Shown: in pieces, positions 14,001 to 24,200 of the stretch
Position numbering within the stretch: the stretch's first letter is position 1
Layout: each line of letters starts with the position of its first letter
Origin: Siniperca chuatsi
Taxonomy: Eukaryota; Chordata; Actinopteri; Centrarchiformes; Sinipercidae
Direction of reading: 5' to 3'
Assembly: GCF_020085105.1 (NCBI RefSeq)
Contig: NC_058055.1
Coordinates: forward strand, 4,115,322-4,179,321
Length of the DNA stretch: 64,000 bases
Made by a program: the position numbers and the translations under genes
The notes under the pieces: model-generated
What the model saw: the letters and a program-made list of their open reading frames with translations, nothing else
Told to the model about the DNA's origin: nothing
The model's database searches: none

Positions 14001-14733
14001 GCTTTATGAGGCAGATTCAACTGCACATCTGTAATTCTGCCTCTGGGCTACAGTCCAGTACAGAGGACAGGAACTGTTCACGGATGAAACCGACAGCATC
14101 CTGCAGATCACCGTGCTGCTTTCTTCTGGAGAGACCTCTCGATCTAAGAATTAGTTTCAGTTTACTTTCACTAATTACATAACCATGCCTGCCTATTGAG
14201 CAGTAGTACTGTATCAGCATACTTAATGCCCAGTTCAAAGTAAAGTTCAATGAGCTGGTCCATACTGGGTCGATGCACTGGGAGCAGCTGAGCGGAAATA
14301 GACACATGGCTCTGAAGGAATGGGAGAAGAAAAGGACTGCGAGGGAACGCTAAAGTAGTCCTCAAAAGAATTCTCGCCAGACCTTTAGAGGGCTCCGTAG
14401 TATTGTCCATTATGGTCATCTAATCAGTCGTCTTGTGTGGCACAAAAGGTGAGCGAAGTTCATCTGGTCTTCTAGAGTGGGAATCCATCAATGATGCCAT
14501 GGAAGCCCTAGCTATGATGAACCATTACCAGATGAAAAACCCTAGTAAGTTCTCATCTCGTTACATTAACATACCAACATGGTTTTTAAAAGCTGGCCAT
14601 GTAGTTTTTATGATTTACTGTACATTTTAAAGCCCTATAATATATTTGACCTTTTTCTTTATTTTCTCTTATAGGTGGGCCTTACCCTTACACACTGAAG
14701 CTGTGTTTCTCAACCACACACCATGCCAACTAA
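2089..14733 (+). CDS. hnrnpl: Heterogeneous nuclear ribonucleoprotein L (four-RRM splicing regulator)
   Basis: hnRNP L binds CA-rich RNA in the nucleus and regulates splicing, mRNA stability and polyadenylation. Coding segments: 2089-2211, 2705-2823, 4983-5220, 5850-5935, 6084-6180, 6283-6355, 11213-11281, 11376-11626, 12249-12370, 12479-12680, 12773-12830, 14449-14544 and 14675-14733 (stop TAA). All phases join, giving 530 residues (human about 589; the difference is mostly the N-terminal low-complexity region). RRM1 lies at about residues 52-130, with YVVMMPKKRQALVEYED at its core. RRM2 is at 145-230, with RIVIFRKNGVQAMVEF. A Gly/Pro/Arg/Tyr-rich linker is at 269-320, RRM3 at 322-397 and RRM4 at 442-524. 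The start MNAAVARHWGQDNMAAAAGRYYGE is the first ATG in frame; the second Met (2,128) is an alternative. Intron 4 appears to be AT-AC, and intron 6 (4.9 kb) carries regulatory sequence. The close relative hnrnpll is the main alternative, but the N-terminal GRYYGEGGR and the linker favour hnrnpl. Confidence 0.95.
3040..4481. repeat. Interspersed repeat block with hAT-like CAGTGGTGG terminus (hnrnpl intron 2)
   Basis: The block starts with CAGTGGTGGGTAGAGTACT and a run of ACTCAAGTAAAAGTA-type sequence. It closes with similar sequence on the other strand (TTGAGTAAAAAGTAAAAGTAGAG near 4,444), followed by CACTG at 4,481. The same termini occur around 33,435-34,278 and 49,345-49,832. This is a common non-autonomous hAT-like family in fish. 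The 8-base flanks here do not match, and the interior differs from the other copies, so the block is probably old or composite. Confidence 0.5.
3255..3395. repeat. Degenerate CAAGTC tandem repeat
   Basis: Imperfect tandem copies of AAGTC / CAAGTCCAAGTCAAGTCT run through hnrnpl intron 2 within a larger interspersed block. This is satellite-like low-complexity DNA of a kind scattered in teleost genomes. There is no coding potential. Confidence 0.6.
5936..6083 (+). other. hnrnpl: Probable minor-class (U12, AT-AC) intron 4 of hnrnpl
   Basis: The reading frame demands a junction GTTGA / GTTTGATTCAG, giving ...QAMVEF-DSVQSAQRAK. The intron then begins ATATCCTTTT, which matches the U12 5' consensus RTATCCTTT, and ends in CAC rather than AG. 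A near-consensus branch site, CACCTTAAC, lies at 6,062-6,070. Its branch A is 14 bases before the 3' end, inside the 10-16 base window typical of U12 introns. No GT donor keeps the frame here. Length is 148 bases. Confidence 0.85.
7850..8890 (+). promoter_or_regulatory. hnrnpl: CA-rich block in hnrnpl intron 6 (candidate hnRNP L autoregulatory element)
   Basis: For about 1 kb the sense strand is unusually rich in ACACAA, ACACA and CAACA motifs, for example AACACAACATGACAACACAA at 8,601-8,620, with others near 8,099, 8,368, 8,450, 8,641 and 8,819. CA-rich RNA is the known binding target of hnRNP L. Mammalian HNRNPL autoregulates through CA clusters around a poison exon in intron 6. The same intron position, its unusual length and the following exon-like segment make the same role likely here. 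No CA microsatellite is involved; the motifs are dispersed. Confidence 0.6.
9022..9128 (+). other. hnrnpl: Candidate poison exon in hnrnpl intron 6
   Basis: A strong polypyrimidine tract (about 8,917-9,006, nearly all C/T) ends in CATAG at 9,021. The following 107 bases close at CACG before GTAAGCTGG, a good donor. A second, weaker donor (CAG/GTTTGG) is at 9,052. Spliced after exon 6 (phase 1), the exon reads eight codons and then TGA, and its length is not a multiple of three. Inclusion would give a truncated, decay-sensitive mRNA. It lies directly after the CA-rich block, as in the known mammalian autoregulatory arrangement. Transcript evidence is absent. Confidence 0.55.
10894..10929 (+). 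other. hnrnpl: Possible 36-nt in-frame cassette exon of hnrnpl
   Basis: The segment lies between TGCACAG and a GTGTGTGTGT donor. It is exactly 36 bases, and between exon 6 and the next exon it keeps phase 1 and adds the residues ADGEGNWNNSQD without a stop. It would extend the Gly-rich linker after RRM2. The upstream pyrimidine tract is weak and the donor is part of a GT microsatellite (10,930-10,949), so it may be a chance match. Confidence 0.35.
10930..10949 (+). repeat. GT microsatellite
   Basis: An uninterrupted GT dinucleotide run in hnrnpl intron 6. It directly abuts the possible 36-nt cassette exon and would supply its splice donor. Confidence 0.8.
11846..12199. mobile_element. Palindromic MITE-like element (GCTGCAACGATTAGTCGATTA family), copy 1
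   Basis: The element starts AGAGCTGCGACGATCGGTCGATTAG and ends in the complementary sense with ATCATTCAGTTGCAGCACTG. TTGATTGACAG / GACAGATTAATGA near the ends are mirror images. Related copies lie at 46,499-46,642 and 59,205-59,568. This is a common teleost non-autonomous DNA element. Here it sits in the hnrnpl intron between the Gly/Pro-rich linker exon and the second RRM3 exon, and codes for nothing. Confidence 0.65.
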
Positions 14734-16350
14734 ATACTCTCCCCTCCAACTATTTTTAATGTTTTGTGTCTTTCCAGAGTATTCTGTAGTTCTGTTGTCA
14801 CGTCCCATTAAAACATTCAATCAGTATTGACAAAAACTAGGATTGATGTGGTTTAGTACATGTTACTTGAATTATGATTTTGTATGATTTATTTTACTTT
14901 TACCATGATTTTCAATCAGTTGTTTATTTTGTTCGTTCACAACACTAGATTTGAATAACAGCCCAATACCCTGAAGTAACATTTCAATGTGGACCTCAGT
15001 TGTTGGTTTTTAAATAAAGTGAACAGCAATCATAATGTGAATACTGATATAAGTGTTCACATCTTCAGAGATGGTTTGTATTGTATCTTTCATCATTTCT
15101 TCACTCTGGACAGGGAAACATACATCTCCATTCATGGGGAAATAAAAATACATTGATTGGCGAGTTCTACAGTCACACTGACATCTCTGTGTGTACTGCA
15201 GTGGTTAGGGTGCCTTCCATATGTTGATACCTGGACTATAGAAGATTATCACTATGAAGATTAACAGATGGCAGACATGAAGGAGCTGGTTATCTGTAAG
15301 AGTGTTCAGTCACTATAAAGATTTCAGTGTTAAGGTGTCTTTTATTCAGTAAAAACAATACTGTGATTATTACTTCGGCTGGAATTACTCAATTAACTAT
15401 AAGTTCTCAGTTTCAGTTCTCACATACCTGCATTATGATCGGGCGGAAGCCACATCGATACACTCAGATTGTGAAGCATAAACTGTAGTAATTACATGTA
15501 CTACTCTGCATTCTTTTCAGTGTTACAGTTTGTATTTACAAGTGCTAGATTAATTAAAGCAGTTCTAAAAAATGGTTCATTTACCTTTTTGCTTAGATAT
15601 TCATCTTAATATTTTCATTATTTAGTATTAAGCATGTGAGTTATTAGCAGCAAATCCAAAATGCATCACTGGAGATAAGTACTTATGTTGAACCCACTGA
15701 CCACACTATAGTGTTTCTATTGTTTGGATTAGTCGTTGGCTGCATGCATTCATTGTGGTGTCCTTTTAGCTTGACGTTTCTCCAAATACAGTCTTTACTG
15801 CTAAACCAAGAAAAAAAAAAACTAAAGCAATTTTCTAAATAAGTTGAACACAAAAGGCACATAAAACAATTTGTTAAAGAGAGGTAATGATATTTTAAGT
15901 TGTGCAGATTCCAGCTGACACGCCTCAAATCTCCCGTTTAATCACTGATTACACAACCTGCCTCATTCAGCTGTTCTGTGGACCTTTATCTCCTGGTTGT
16001 TCGCACAGTACTATAATATTCACAATGCTGGAGAAAAAAACGGCGGCGTAAGAATAAAAAACTACAACTCCCACAGCGCCCAGAGCCTCAGTCGCGTAGG
16101 TGTTTCCGGTGTCTTATGACATTTTACTTCCTTCCACACAGCCCGACAAGAACAAATCGAGAAAGAAGACGTCGCTAACTTTTAAATGCTGTCGTCAACA
16201 GTCGCGTTTTGAGCTTAGTTTGCGTTTAAATTCTATCGTAAAATGCGCGGCATGTGGCGAGTGGTGTCTGAGAATTGAAGAATTGTTGGAAAACGTAAAC
16301 CGTAACGTGTAGGCCTCCGAAGAAAGTTTGGTCGAGGGCCTGTAAACAAC
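14734..16350 (+). other. hnrnpl 3' UTR, spacer, and irf2bp1 5' region
   Basis: AATAAA-type polyadenylation signals follow the hnrnpl stop at about 15,013 and 15,139; which is used cannot be told. From about 15,960 base composition shifts to the GC/CpG-richer sequence of a promoter (CGGCGGCG near 16,042; CACAGCGCCCAGAGCC near 16,072). irf2bp1 5' UTR is then expected up to the ATG. No convincing gene is seen between. Confidence 0.5.
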
Positions 16351-18132
16351 ATGTCCTCCGCCTCGCAGTCTTCCTCTAGACGGCAATGGTGCTACCTCTG
16401 CGATCTGCCCAAGATGCCCTGGGCCATGCTGTGGGAGTTCAGCGAGGCTGTGTGCCGGGGATGTGTCAACTACGACGGGGCAGACAGAATAGAGCTCCTC
16501 ATTGAAACTGCCAGGCAACTGAAGAGCACGCACGGAGTTTTAGACGGCAGGTCCCCCGGTCCACAGCAGGGCAAACCCAGCCCGGCTGGGCCCATTGAAG
16601 CAGGGCGGCAGCATGTAGAGCGTATGGATAGGGGGAGGGGTGAGTACGGGGTGTCTTCTCGCCTCCCCAATGGCCTGCACAGAGCTGAAGATGTGGCCTT
16701 GTCAGAGGGCAGCAGACAGAGCCCAAACACTCGTCGGGCTATAGTTGGGGCAGTTCCTAGTCTTCATGGCACCATATCCCATGCCTTGATAGCTCAGGGG
16801 TTAGTAGCAGCCCCTCATGGGCTTTTAACCCCATTATCAGGCTCTAGATCTGGGGCCACACCTATTGCGGTCTCAGCTGGCCCCATAATGAGTGACGCTG
16901 GCAGAAGACAGGCAGTGTCCCTGGGTGTGGGAGCTAGCACCTCTGCTCTGGTGGGTATAGATCCTGCAGTGTGGAGGAACAATGAAGTGATGGCTGAATT
17001 GAATGAGGTGGCTCGTAGCAGGGTTGAAGGCTGGCCAAACCGTCCCAAAGCAGTCCGAGATGTACTTGTAGCTCTCAGCAGCTGCGTCCCCTTTAATGTG
17101 CGCTTCAGGAAAGACCATAATCTGATGGGTCGTGTTCTGGCCTTTGATGCCAGTACAACTCCAGAGTTTGAGCTGAAGGTGTTTGTGGAGTATCCTGCCG
17201 GCTCTGGAATGATCTTCTCAGGAGTCCCAGACCTGGTCAGACAGATGTTCCGTGACTCTGCCAAAGATGCAGGTAAAGCCGTGAACTCTGGCCTACGCTA
17301 TGTGGAATATGAGAAGCGGCAAAGCACGGGAGACTGGCGTGGGCTGTCCGAGCTGTTGAATGATGGTGTGCGTTTGTTTAAAGAGCCCCCAATCCCAGAG
17401 GTTCTGCCACAGCCAGATGCAGGGTTGCCCATGGCACCCGCTGGACGCCCTGTACCAGCCAAGAGCACAACTCGGCGCCGCAAGGCTTCTCCGGGCTCTG
17501 AGAATGGAGAGAGTGAAGGAAGGCCTGATCACCCAGCGAGAGATCCCTGGCCCCGAGGTGCTTACCCAGGCATGGAACCTCTTCCCAGCATGGCCACCCC
17601 TCAAGAGGGCCCACCGCGTTTACACAGCCAGCCCTCACCCATCTCAGCACTCATGGGAGTTGCAGACAGCCTGAGCTCCAGCCAGATGGCCAGAGATAGC
17701 CCCAGCATGTCCACAGCCCACTCCTCCTCAGCAGGGCGCCCCACCAGCAGCAGCCCCTCCACTGCCTCCACCTCAGTCTCCCAGGCAGCCTTGGGGCAGG
17801 GGTTAAACGCGGTGGGGCCGAGCAGCAACAATAGTGCTGGGGAGTCTACAAGCAGCGCTCAGGGCACTCTGCTCTGCTGCACCCTCTGCCGAGAGCGCTT
17901 GGAGGACACTCATTTTGTCCAGTGTCCTTCTGTCCCACACCACAAGTTCTGCTTCCCCTGTACCCGGGGATTCATCCGCAGCCAAGGTCAAGGCGGGGAG
18001 GTGTATTGCCCCAGTGGAGAGCGCTGTCCCCTGGCTGGATCCACTGTGCCTTGGGCCTTCATGCAGGGAGAGATCTCAACCATCCTGGCTGGAGATGGAG
18101 ATGTGACAGTAAAGAAGGAGAACGACCCTTGA
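16351..18132 (+). CDS. irf2bp1: Interferon regulatory factor 2-binding protein 1 (transcriptional co-repressor / RING-type)
   Basis: This single-exon gene encodes 593 residues (human 584). IRF2BP proteins are nuclear co-repressors of IRF2 and other factors; the C-terminal finger is RING-like, and E3 ligase activity has been reported for the family. The N-terminal zinc finger has Cys14, Cys17, Cys35 and Cys38 in RRQWCYLCDLPKMPWAML...CRGC and is followed by GADRIELLIETARQLK. A conserved central block runs at about residues 215-345 (KAVRDVLVALSSCVPFNVRF). A basic TTRRRKASPG patch near 375 may be a nuclear localisation signal, and a Ser/Pro-rich linker follows. The RING-like module starts at residue 509 (CCTLCRERLEDTHFVQCPS) and ends with WAFMQGEISTILAGDG and VKKENDP. 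The intronless structure and C-terminus favour irf2bp1 over irf2bp2 or irf2bpl. The start follows AACAAC, an acceptable Kozak context. Confidence 0.95.
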   Translation: MSSASQSSSRRQWCYLCDLPKMPWAMLWEFSEAVCRGCVNYDGADRIELLIETARQLKSTHGVLDGRSPGPQQGKPSPAGPIEAGRQHVERMDRGRGEYGVSSRLPNGLHRAEDVALSEGSRQSPNTRRAIVGAVPSLHGTISHALIAQGLVAAPHGLLTPLSGSRSGATPIAVSAGPIMSDAGRRQAVSLGVGASTSALVGIDPAVWRNNEVMAELNEVARSRVEGWPNRPKAVRDVLVALSSCVPFNVRFRKDHNLMGRVLAFDASTTPEFELKVFVEYPAGSGMIFSGVPDLVRQMFRDSAKDAGKAVNSGLRYVEYEKRQSTGDWRGLSELLNDGVRLFKEPPIPEVLPQPDAGLPMAPAGRPVPAKSTTRRRKASPGSENGESEGRPDHPARDPWPRGAYPGMEPLPSMATPQEGPPRLHSQPSPISALMGVADSLSSSQMARDSPSMSTAHSSSAGRPTSSSPSTASTSVSQAALGQGLNAVGPSSNNSAGESTSSAQGTLLCCTLCRERLEDTHFVQCPSVPHHKFCFPCTRGFIRSQGQGGEVYCPSGERCPLAGSTVPWAFMQGEISTILAGDGDVTVKKENDP

Positions 18133-20094
18133 CGTCTCCATCCTGTTGTAGTGAATGGTAAGATGACAGCTGTCCCGAGGGGGATGGTTAGGATGTCACT
18201 ATTTTGTAATCAGCTTTAACATTAAATTTCAAAGCTGACAATTTAAACAGTTTAAACTAATCAAAACAAAACAAAAACATGATCTAAAGGCCCCAACGAG
18301 AGGTAGTGAGAAAGGAAAATTAGTTGCAAATGAGAAACAGAATCAGTGTTATCAAGTGATAAACCGTATCAAAGAAAGAAACATTTCTTTTTTCAGCTGT
18401 GACTCTACTTGGCTTGAAATTGCATAGTAGTAGTAGTATGGCTGATTTGTAAAGCAGGTCTTCAGTTTTCAGGTCATATTTTAATCCTCGTGCTCCCATG
18501 ATTAAACTCAAATCAGCATTAATAATTGAAGTGACGTTATCTTCCTTCCATCTTCCAAACTATACAACAGAATATACAAAGGTGAAGAGAGTCTTGGCAG
18601 GAGTGTGTGAGTGTATTTTAGCTAATATCAGAAGAATAGTTATGTACTGTATGTAGTCACAGATAGTGTAAAGAGAGACAGAAAGATAATTACAACTCGT
18701 TATAACAATGCTTAGTATTATACAAAATACACTGTGGCCAACAAAGGCTCCTGTAGGCTAACTGTGCAGCACACTGTTGGATAAGGGAGGCTCAGTGTCA
18801 TAATGGCTATAGAGCAAAATTACAAAGGAGAGTTAGTAGTGTACATAATTGTTTAATCTTTTTATATTTTGTGTGCCATAAAGAAACATTGTCTCTGCTA
18901 ACTTAAGCTCATCAGCATGTTCACACTGGAACTGTAACTCCCATGTGAGAAATACTTTCCCTTTCATCCCGTGTTGACAGTGTATGTTAAACCACAGACT
19001 GCAGTGACGCCACATATTTTCATTAACAAAACTGTCATTTCTCCCCTGCAACGTGTCAATGTGCTAAAAACACATTACACTTTCTATAGTGTCAAGAGAG
19101 ACCTCAACAGTTTGATGCTGATTTAGAGATCAGATTGAGGCAGGACAATAAAAAAATAAATGAAATGACACAGGATGAAATAAACAAAACATTGTGGTGT
19201 AATTTTCATCATCTCGCAGCTCCCACTGTTCATCGTGTGTAACAGCCTCACATCATGTCCTCAGCTTTGATTTCTCTGGTAGTACAGTATTATCAACTAG
19301 CCACTTTATGTACTGACTGGATGTTGTAGATACTTCTCTGAAAAATAGACCTAGGGTTACAGCAGGATTCACCAAATTAATTTCATTTTTTTGTTGCTAA
19401 CATTAACACTTATGCCTATTATGAGTTGATGAGCTTCCTAGCTACTGCAGCTAGCAGCAGTGACGGTGTTTGCGATGGGTCTGATGGTGCTGACTGAAAC
19501 TCCACAAAAAAAGGATTGCACAGCCTCCTGCAGAGGCACTGTCGCACAAGTCTCATTTGTAGTTTATAGATGCATGTCTCCCGACAGCCCACATACAGAA
19601 AAATGTATAACTAATGTTACCATCAATGGCAGGAAAATTCAAGACTTTTTAATACCTCAGGCCTTTTTTGAGGGAACTTTATTTCAATGCTTTTAACGTG
19701 TTTCAAGACCTTATTACAGGAAATGCTCCTCAGGCAGCTAAAACTAGATACAGCAAAATCTACCCTAAAAAATAATCACTGCTCAGTTAAAAAGAAAGCT
19801 GCCCTTTGTTATCCTGTTTGTTTACAATGTTCCCATATCCTTACACATATTTTTCTTCTTTTTCCACAGTGGATCAAACACTCTGAAAGCACTTCCCTAT
19901 TATCTCAAGCAGAGGTCCACTGCTGGCTGCAGTTCATCATGTGTGCCTATGAGAACAGAATAACTCTGAACCCCAGGGGGACAGCTACACAAACATTGTT
20001 GACTAAAGACACAACAAGACTCACCTTTGAGAAGAGGGACATGTCCGTCTGTCAGGGCTGGGCTCACCTGTGAAGGCTAACTGGTTAGGTCCTG

Positions 20095-20136
<42 letters not shown>

Positions 20137-21274
20137 TTGTCCAGTGCAGCAGAGGCCTCTCGTCCGGCCTCGTTTTCAAAGCCCAGGATAGAAAGCACAC
20201 GCTTGTTTTAAGAATGACAATCTATTTTGTCTTTCATTTGTGTTTTTGTTATATACGTTGCATACTGTCCGATACAGATGGATGACAGAGATATTGAGAT
20301 GCTGGTTTGACACAATAATGCAATTCTTCAAAAAACAAATGAATGTTCAAAATGTGGCAAAACCATTTGGTCCTTAAAGCCAAGGATGGAAAAAATGTAA
20401 TCCCACAATATGTCTCTTAGGTAATCTCCTTATATTGTATGTCAAAAATGTGAATTTACTTTCAATATGGCTATGTAATTTCTATTTTTGATACAATACA
20501 AATTTATATGTATTTGTTTATAGTGATAAGAAGACCAAAGATGGCTTCATGCTCAATGTAATTTTATTGTATTGTAGCTGTGTATGCTGTATTCACTGAT
20601 AACCTTGACATCAGTCACTAATTTGTTCATCTATCACAGAAGTAAGTTTTGTTTTGTCTATTTACTTTTTGAATTATATGTATGGTAAGATAATTAGCAC
20701 CACAATCTACAATGGTTAACCCACTTACTCATGTGATCTTAACAGGTCATTACAATAAAAATAGTTACTAGTTACAGCTGGTTTATTCTTTGAACCTCAC
20801 ATGTGCAGCAAAAACTTCATTTGATAAATAATTTGACAAACATGAAAAACCCACACAGCTACTGTATAAGACTTGAAAACGTGTCACTATGCACAGAATT
20901 AGCATCTGTCCCTCGAACCACAGTTAACCAGTTTTCTAAACACTGCTTGTGAGTGTGTTGAGTGCAGAATCAATTTAAAAGTGATCAGACATTTTGAATA
21001 TAAAATGCATGACTGATGAGCACAAAGGCCAACACACTGCACCAAACAATAAAAAAATATTGTAAACACCACACCCAGACCCACAGTTCTTCAGCTAATA
21101 TCAGACAATAGATTGCTGATCTGTAATTTATAAACCAGATAGTGGTGTAGATCCTGTTTCTTTACATGTGGTTACATTTCTAATCTTCACTCCACATATT
21201 TGATTATAAGATACCAAGGTGAGAAGTGGCATGAGTAATGGTCTATCAGGCGTGTCCTGGAACATCACGGTGGT
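18133..21274. other. Tail-to-tail spacer with the 3' UTRs of irf2bp1 and micu2
   Basis: No recognisable coding exon is seen. Possible irf2bp1 polyadenylation signals are ATTAAA at 18,221 and AATAAA near 19,146. On the other strand, TTTATT at 20,782-20,787 (AATAAA read on -) could end micu2. The rest is AT-rich. Short open frames, such as those at 19,460-20,285, show no family similarity and run through simple repeats. Confidence 0.5.
20101..20134 (+). repeat. CT microsatellite
   Basis: A perfect run of CT dinucleotides in the spacer between irf2bp1 and micu2. It explains the Leu-Ser repeats in the overlapping open frame. Confidence 0.85.
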
Positions 21275-24200
21275 TCAGATGGGGCACCAGTCGTCCCCCA
21301 TGGCCTCCTTAGCTCCCTTCAGAGTCTCTCTCTTCACACATTTCCAGTAGCCAGAGAGGCCGGTCTGCTGCGGCACCTGAGGCAGGACAGTGTTTATCAC
21401 GTGTCACAGCACTGCAATTCATTGTGAAATTCAAAATGCACCCCGAGAGCAATCTAAAAGGCGTCTACTAGCAGGATTGAGGATTTTTATCTTTGCAAAT
21501 AGTTTGCCGTGCTAAAGTGAAAGTAACAGAAATGCTGACTGTTGATTTTGTATGAATGAAAAAACAGCCTCAGTCTGTACAACCAAAGAGATACAAATTA
21601 GAGCGCATGTAATGAATAATGCACAAACTGTCCATCTTAGAAGTGTTCGGTTTTTTCCCCTTTAATTTCCTCAGTAGTCGATTTGATGACTCTACTTAAT
21701 TAGATGACTTGTTAGAGGAATAGTTCAGCATTTTGGGAAATATGCTTATTCACTCTCTTGCAGAGTTACAGTTTAAACAAATGAGATATGACATGTTGAT
21801 TAGTGAGCTTTCGAGGTGCTGATAGGCAGATTTCTTCCCTTTGGACAAAGCCAGGCTGGCGGCTTCCCTGTTGCCAGTCTTTATGATAAGCTAAGCTAAG
21901 CTAAGCGGCTGTAGCTTCATATTTACCGTGAAGACACAGGAAGGAGTATTTGCAGCTACTAAAACACAACATAAAGTCAAGATGGATAGACTCACCTTCA
22001 GACCTCGCAGCACTCGGTCTTTCATCACACCAATGAATTCCTTATGGCTCAGGCAGTTGTCTCCATCCATATCAAAGAGTTTAAATATAGTATCCAGCAC
22101 ATTCAAAGACAGATCATGGCCTGTGGCGATCTTCACAGCGCGCTTGAACTGGGCTGCAACGAGAGGAGGGAAAACTAGTCATCTACTGTAGATAGTGTTT
22201 CTAAAAACTATCCAAATTCCAATCGATAGAGAGGTGTTACCCATTCCAACAGGACGGTTGGTTCCAGTGACCAGTTTCATTGAAAAAGCAAAATCCTCCA
22301 GATTGTTGGTGAAGAGACAGAAGACTTTGAACTCATCAAATGTGATACTCTGCAAGACAAAATCCGTCACTTCACTTTAATGCTACACTGAATGAGTTTT
22401 CACAGCATGTTCGTGAAGGAAAGTCCTGTAACCTGGCCAGCAGGGATCCTCTTCCTCATGTTCTCCCAGTAGACTTCATTGTCTTCTTCGTTGGTGTAGT
22501 GTAGCAGCCACTCTGCAAAGTCTTCTCTTCGCATGGTGTCCATACCTTTGGAGAACTGCAGGAACTCCATCTCCTGGACTTCAGCCTGCAGGTCCTCCAT
22601 GAACCTGAACAACAGAAATTGTTTAGTGGGAATCTGATGCTTTGAGAACCAGGAGTCCTGCTGAGGTCTGTGGGGAATAAAATGGTCACAACAATACCAC
22701 CTCACTTTAATGAGAGCAAAACAAATACAAAGAAATCCATTCTTTCCAATGAACTCCAACATTTTTGAGTCAAATAAGAGGGAAATTAACGAAAAGGGGT
22801 CAGAAATAAGTGAGAAGTAACCATTTGAGAAAAAAGCCAAACTTAACAATGGAGGGGAAAAAGGAAAGAAATTCTGGTTCACACAGCAAAGATGTGACGG
22901 CTATTCTCATCAAAACACTCTGCAGTGGTCATTTCCTCAAGATTATCCAAACAGAAATGAACATCACTGAACATGCTGTATTACTGTAAATAGAGATGTA
23001 GTCGAGTTTGACTTTACAGTAAACTCTAAATTCACACACGGTAAAATGACGGTGACTGTTCTTCACTGCATCAGTTTACAGTTTCTGTTCTGTGTCGACC
23101 ACAAAGTTTGGTTTTATGTAAGACAGCAAACCTGTAACCTGAACTGTAACCTGTGCTGATATGAGGTGTCTGTAGCATGTGATTTTGTGTTTTGCACTTT
23201 GTATGTAAAGAACAGAATTTTGTGTTTAAAGGCAAGAATTTAGCAACTTAGTTTGGCTCTTTGAGAGATTTGCACATTGAAATTCTTGTGGAAACTGAGC
23301 CAAAGCAACGGAGTTTATTCAATGGTAGTGATGACAACAACGGACAAGACTGTTTATTTTGATTTATTTTATTTTTTATTTTTTTTTAAACGGCAACATT
23401 TTAACATAAAAAGTTTGATTTCATCACCAGATTTTTTCTAAAACCTTATTAAACCTAATATATTTTCTCTGACATTTGTCCTGCTAAGTAGCTGTATTGC
23501 TGTTGTATATGCTATACAACAGTGTACAGTAAGTTGAGTACACACTTTTGGAAGTTAAAATGCGACTGACCACAGAGCTGACCTTAAGTAGTCTGACAAA
23601 GAAAAAGATAAACTACATGTTTTTTCCCTTTGCGTCCAAAACGCAGACTGATACAGACTCTATGTGATCGCTGACAGCAGCGGGTGAGTGCAGAGGACAT
23701 TTCCTCACCTTTGGAACTCCTGATACTGCAACTTGTTTTCTCCTTTCTTCCCAAAGAAGTAGGCCTGCAGCGTTGTGTTCACACTTTCCCCTTCCTCTGC
23801 TGGTTTCTGTAAACATCCAGGGAAGGTACAACAATATCATGCATTGTTACTATTAAAACTGAACGGGCAGACATTACACTGTATTGGTGATGTTGCAAAG
23901 GGACAAAATCATGCTAAGCTGTCCTTCTAAGGGACTGTGAATACGCACCTCTGTGCTGTCCTTAGGAACTTTACTTTTTCCAATGATTTTCTTCAGCTTC
24001 AGAAGCAAAACATGAAAGATTCCAAAAATGTTAACATTTAACCAGAGAAATTTAAAATTACTTTCTGCACTGGATTTTTTTATTTTATTTCAAAATGTGA
24101 ACATACATCCCTCTTCTCTGAACTGTCACAAGAAATGAACCAATGAACACGAATATTTTACTGATCAAACCAGAGATATGACCGTCACACACACAGCAGA

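Noticed and set aside
14017..14419. Two overlapping - strand open frames (96 and 82 codons) in an hnrnpl intron
   Set aside because: They have no domain, no codon bias and no neighbouring exon; the interval is simply hnrnpl intron 12.
16470..17991. Several long open frames on the - strand and in other + frames across irf2bp1
   Set aside because: They are shadows of a GC-rich single-exon gene whose own frame encodes recognised zinc-finger domains at both ends.
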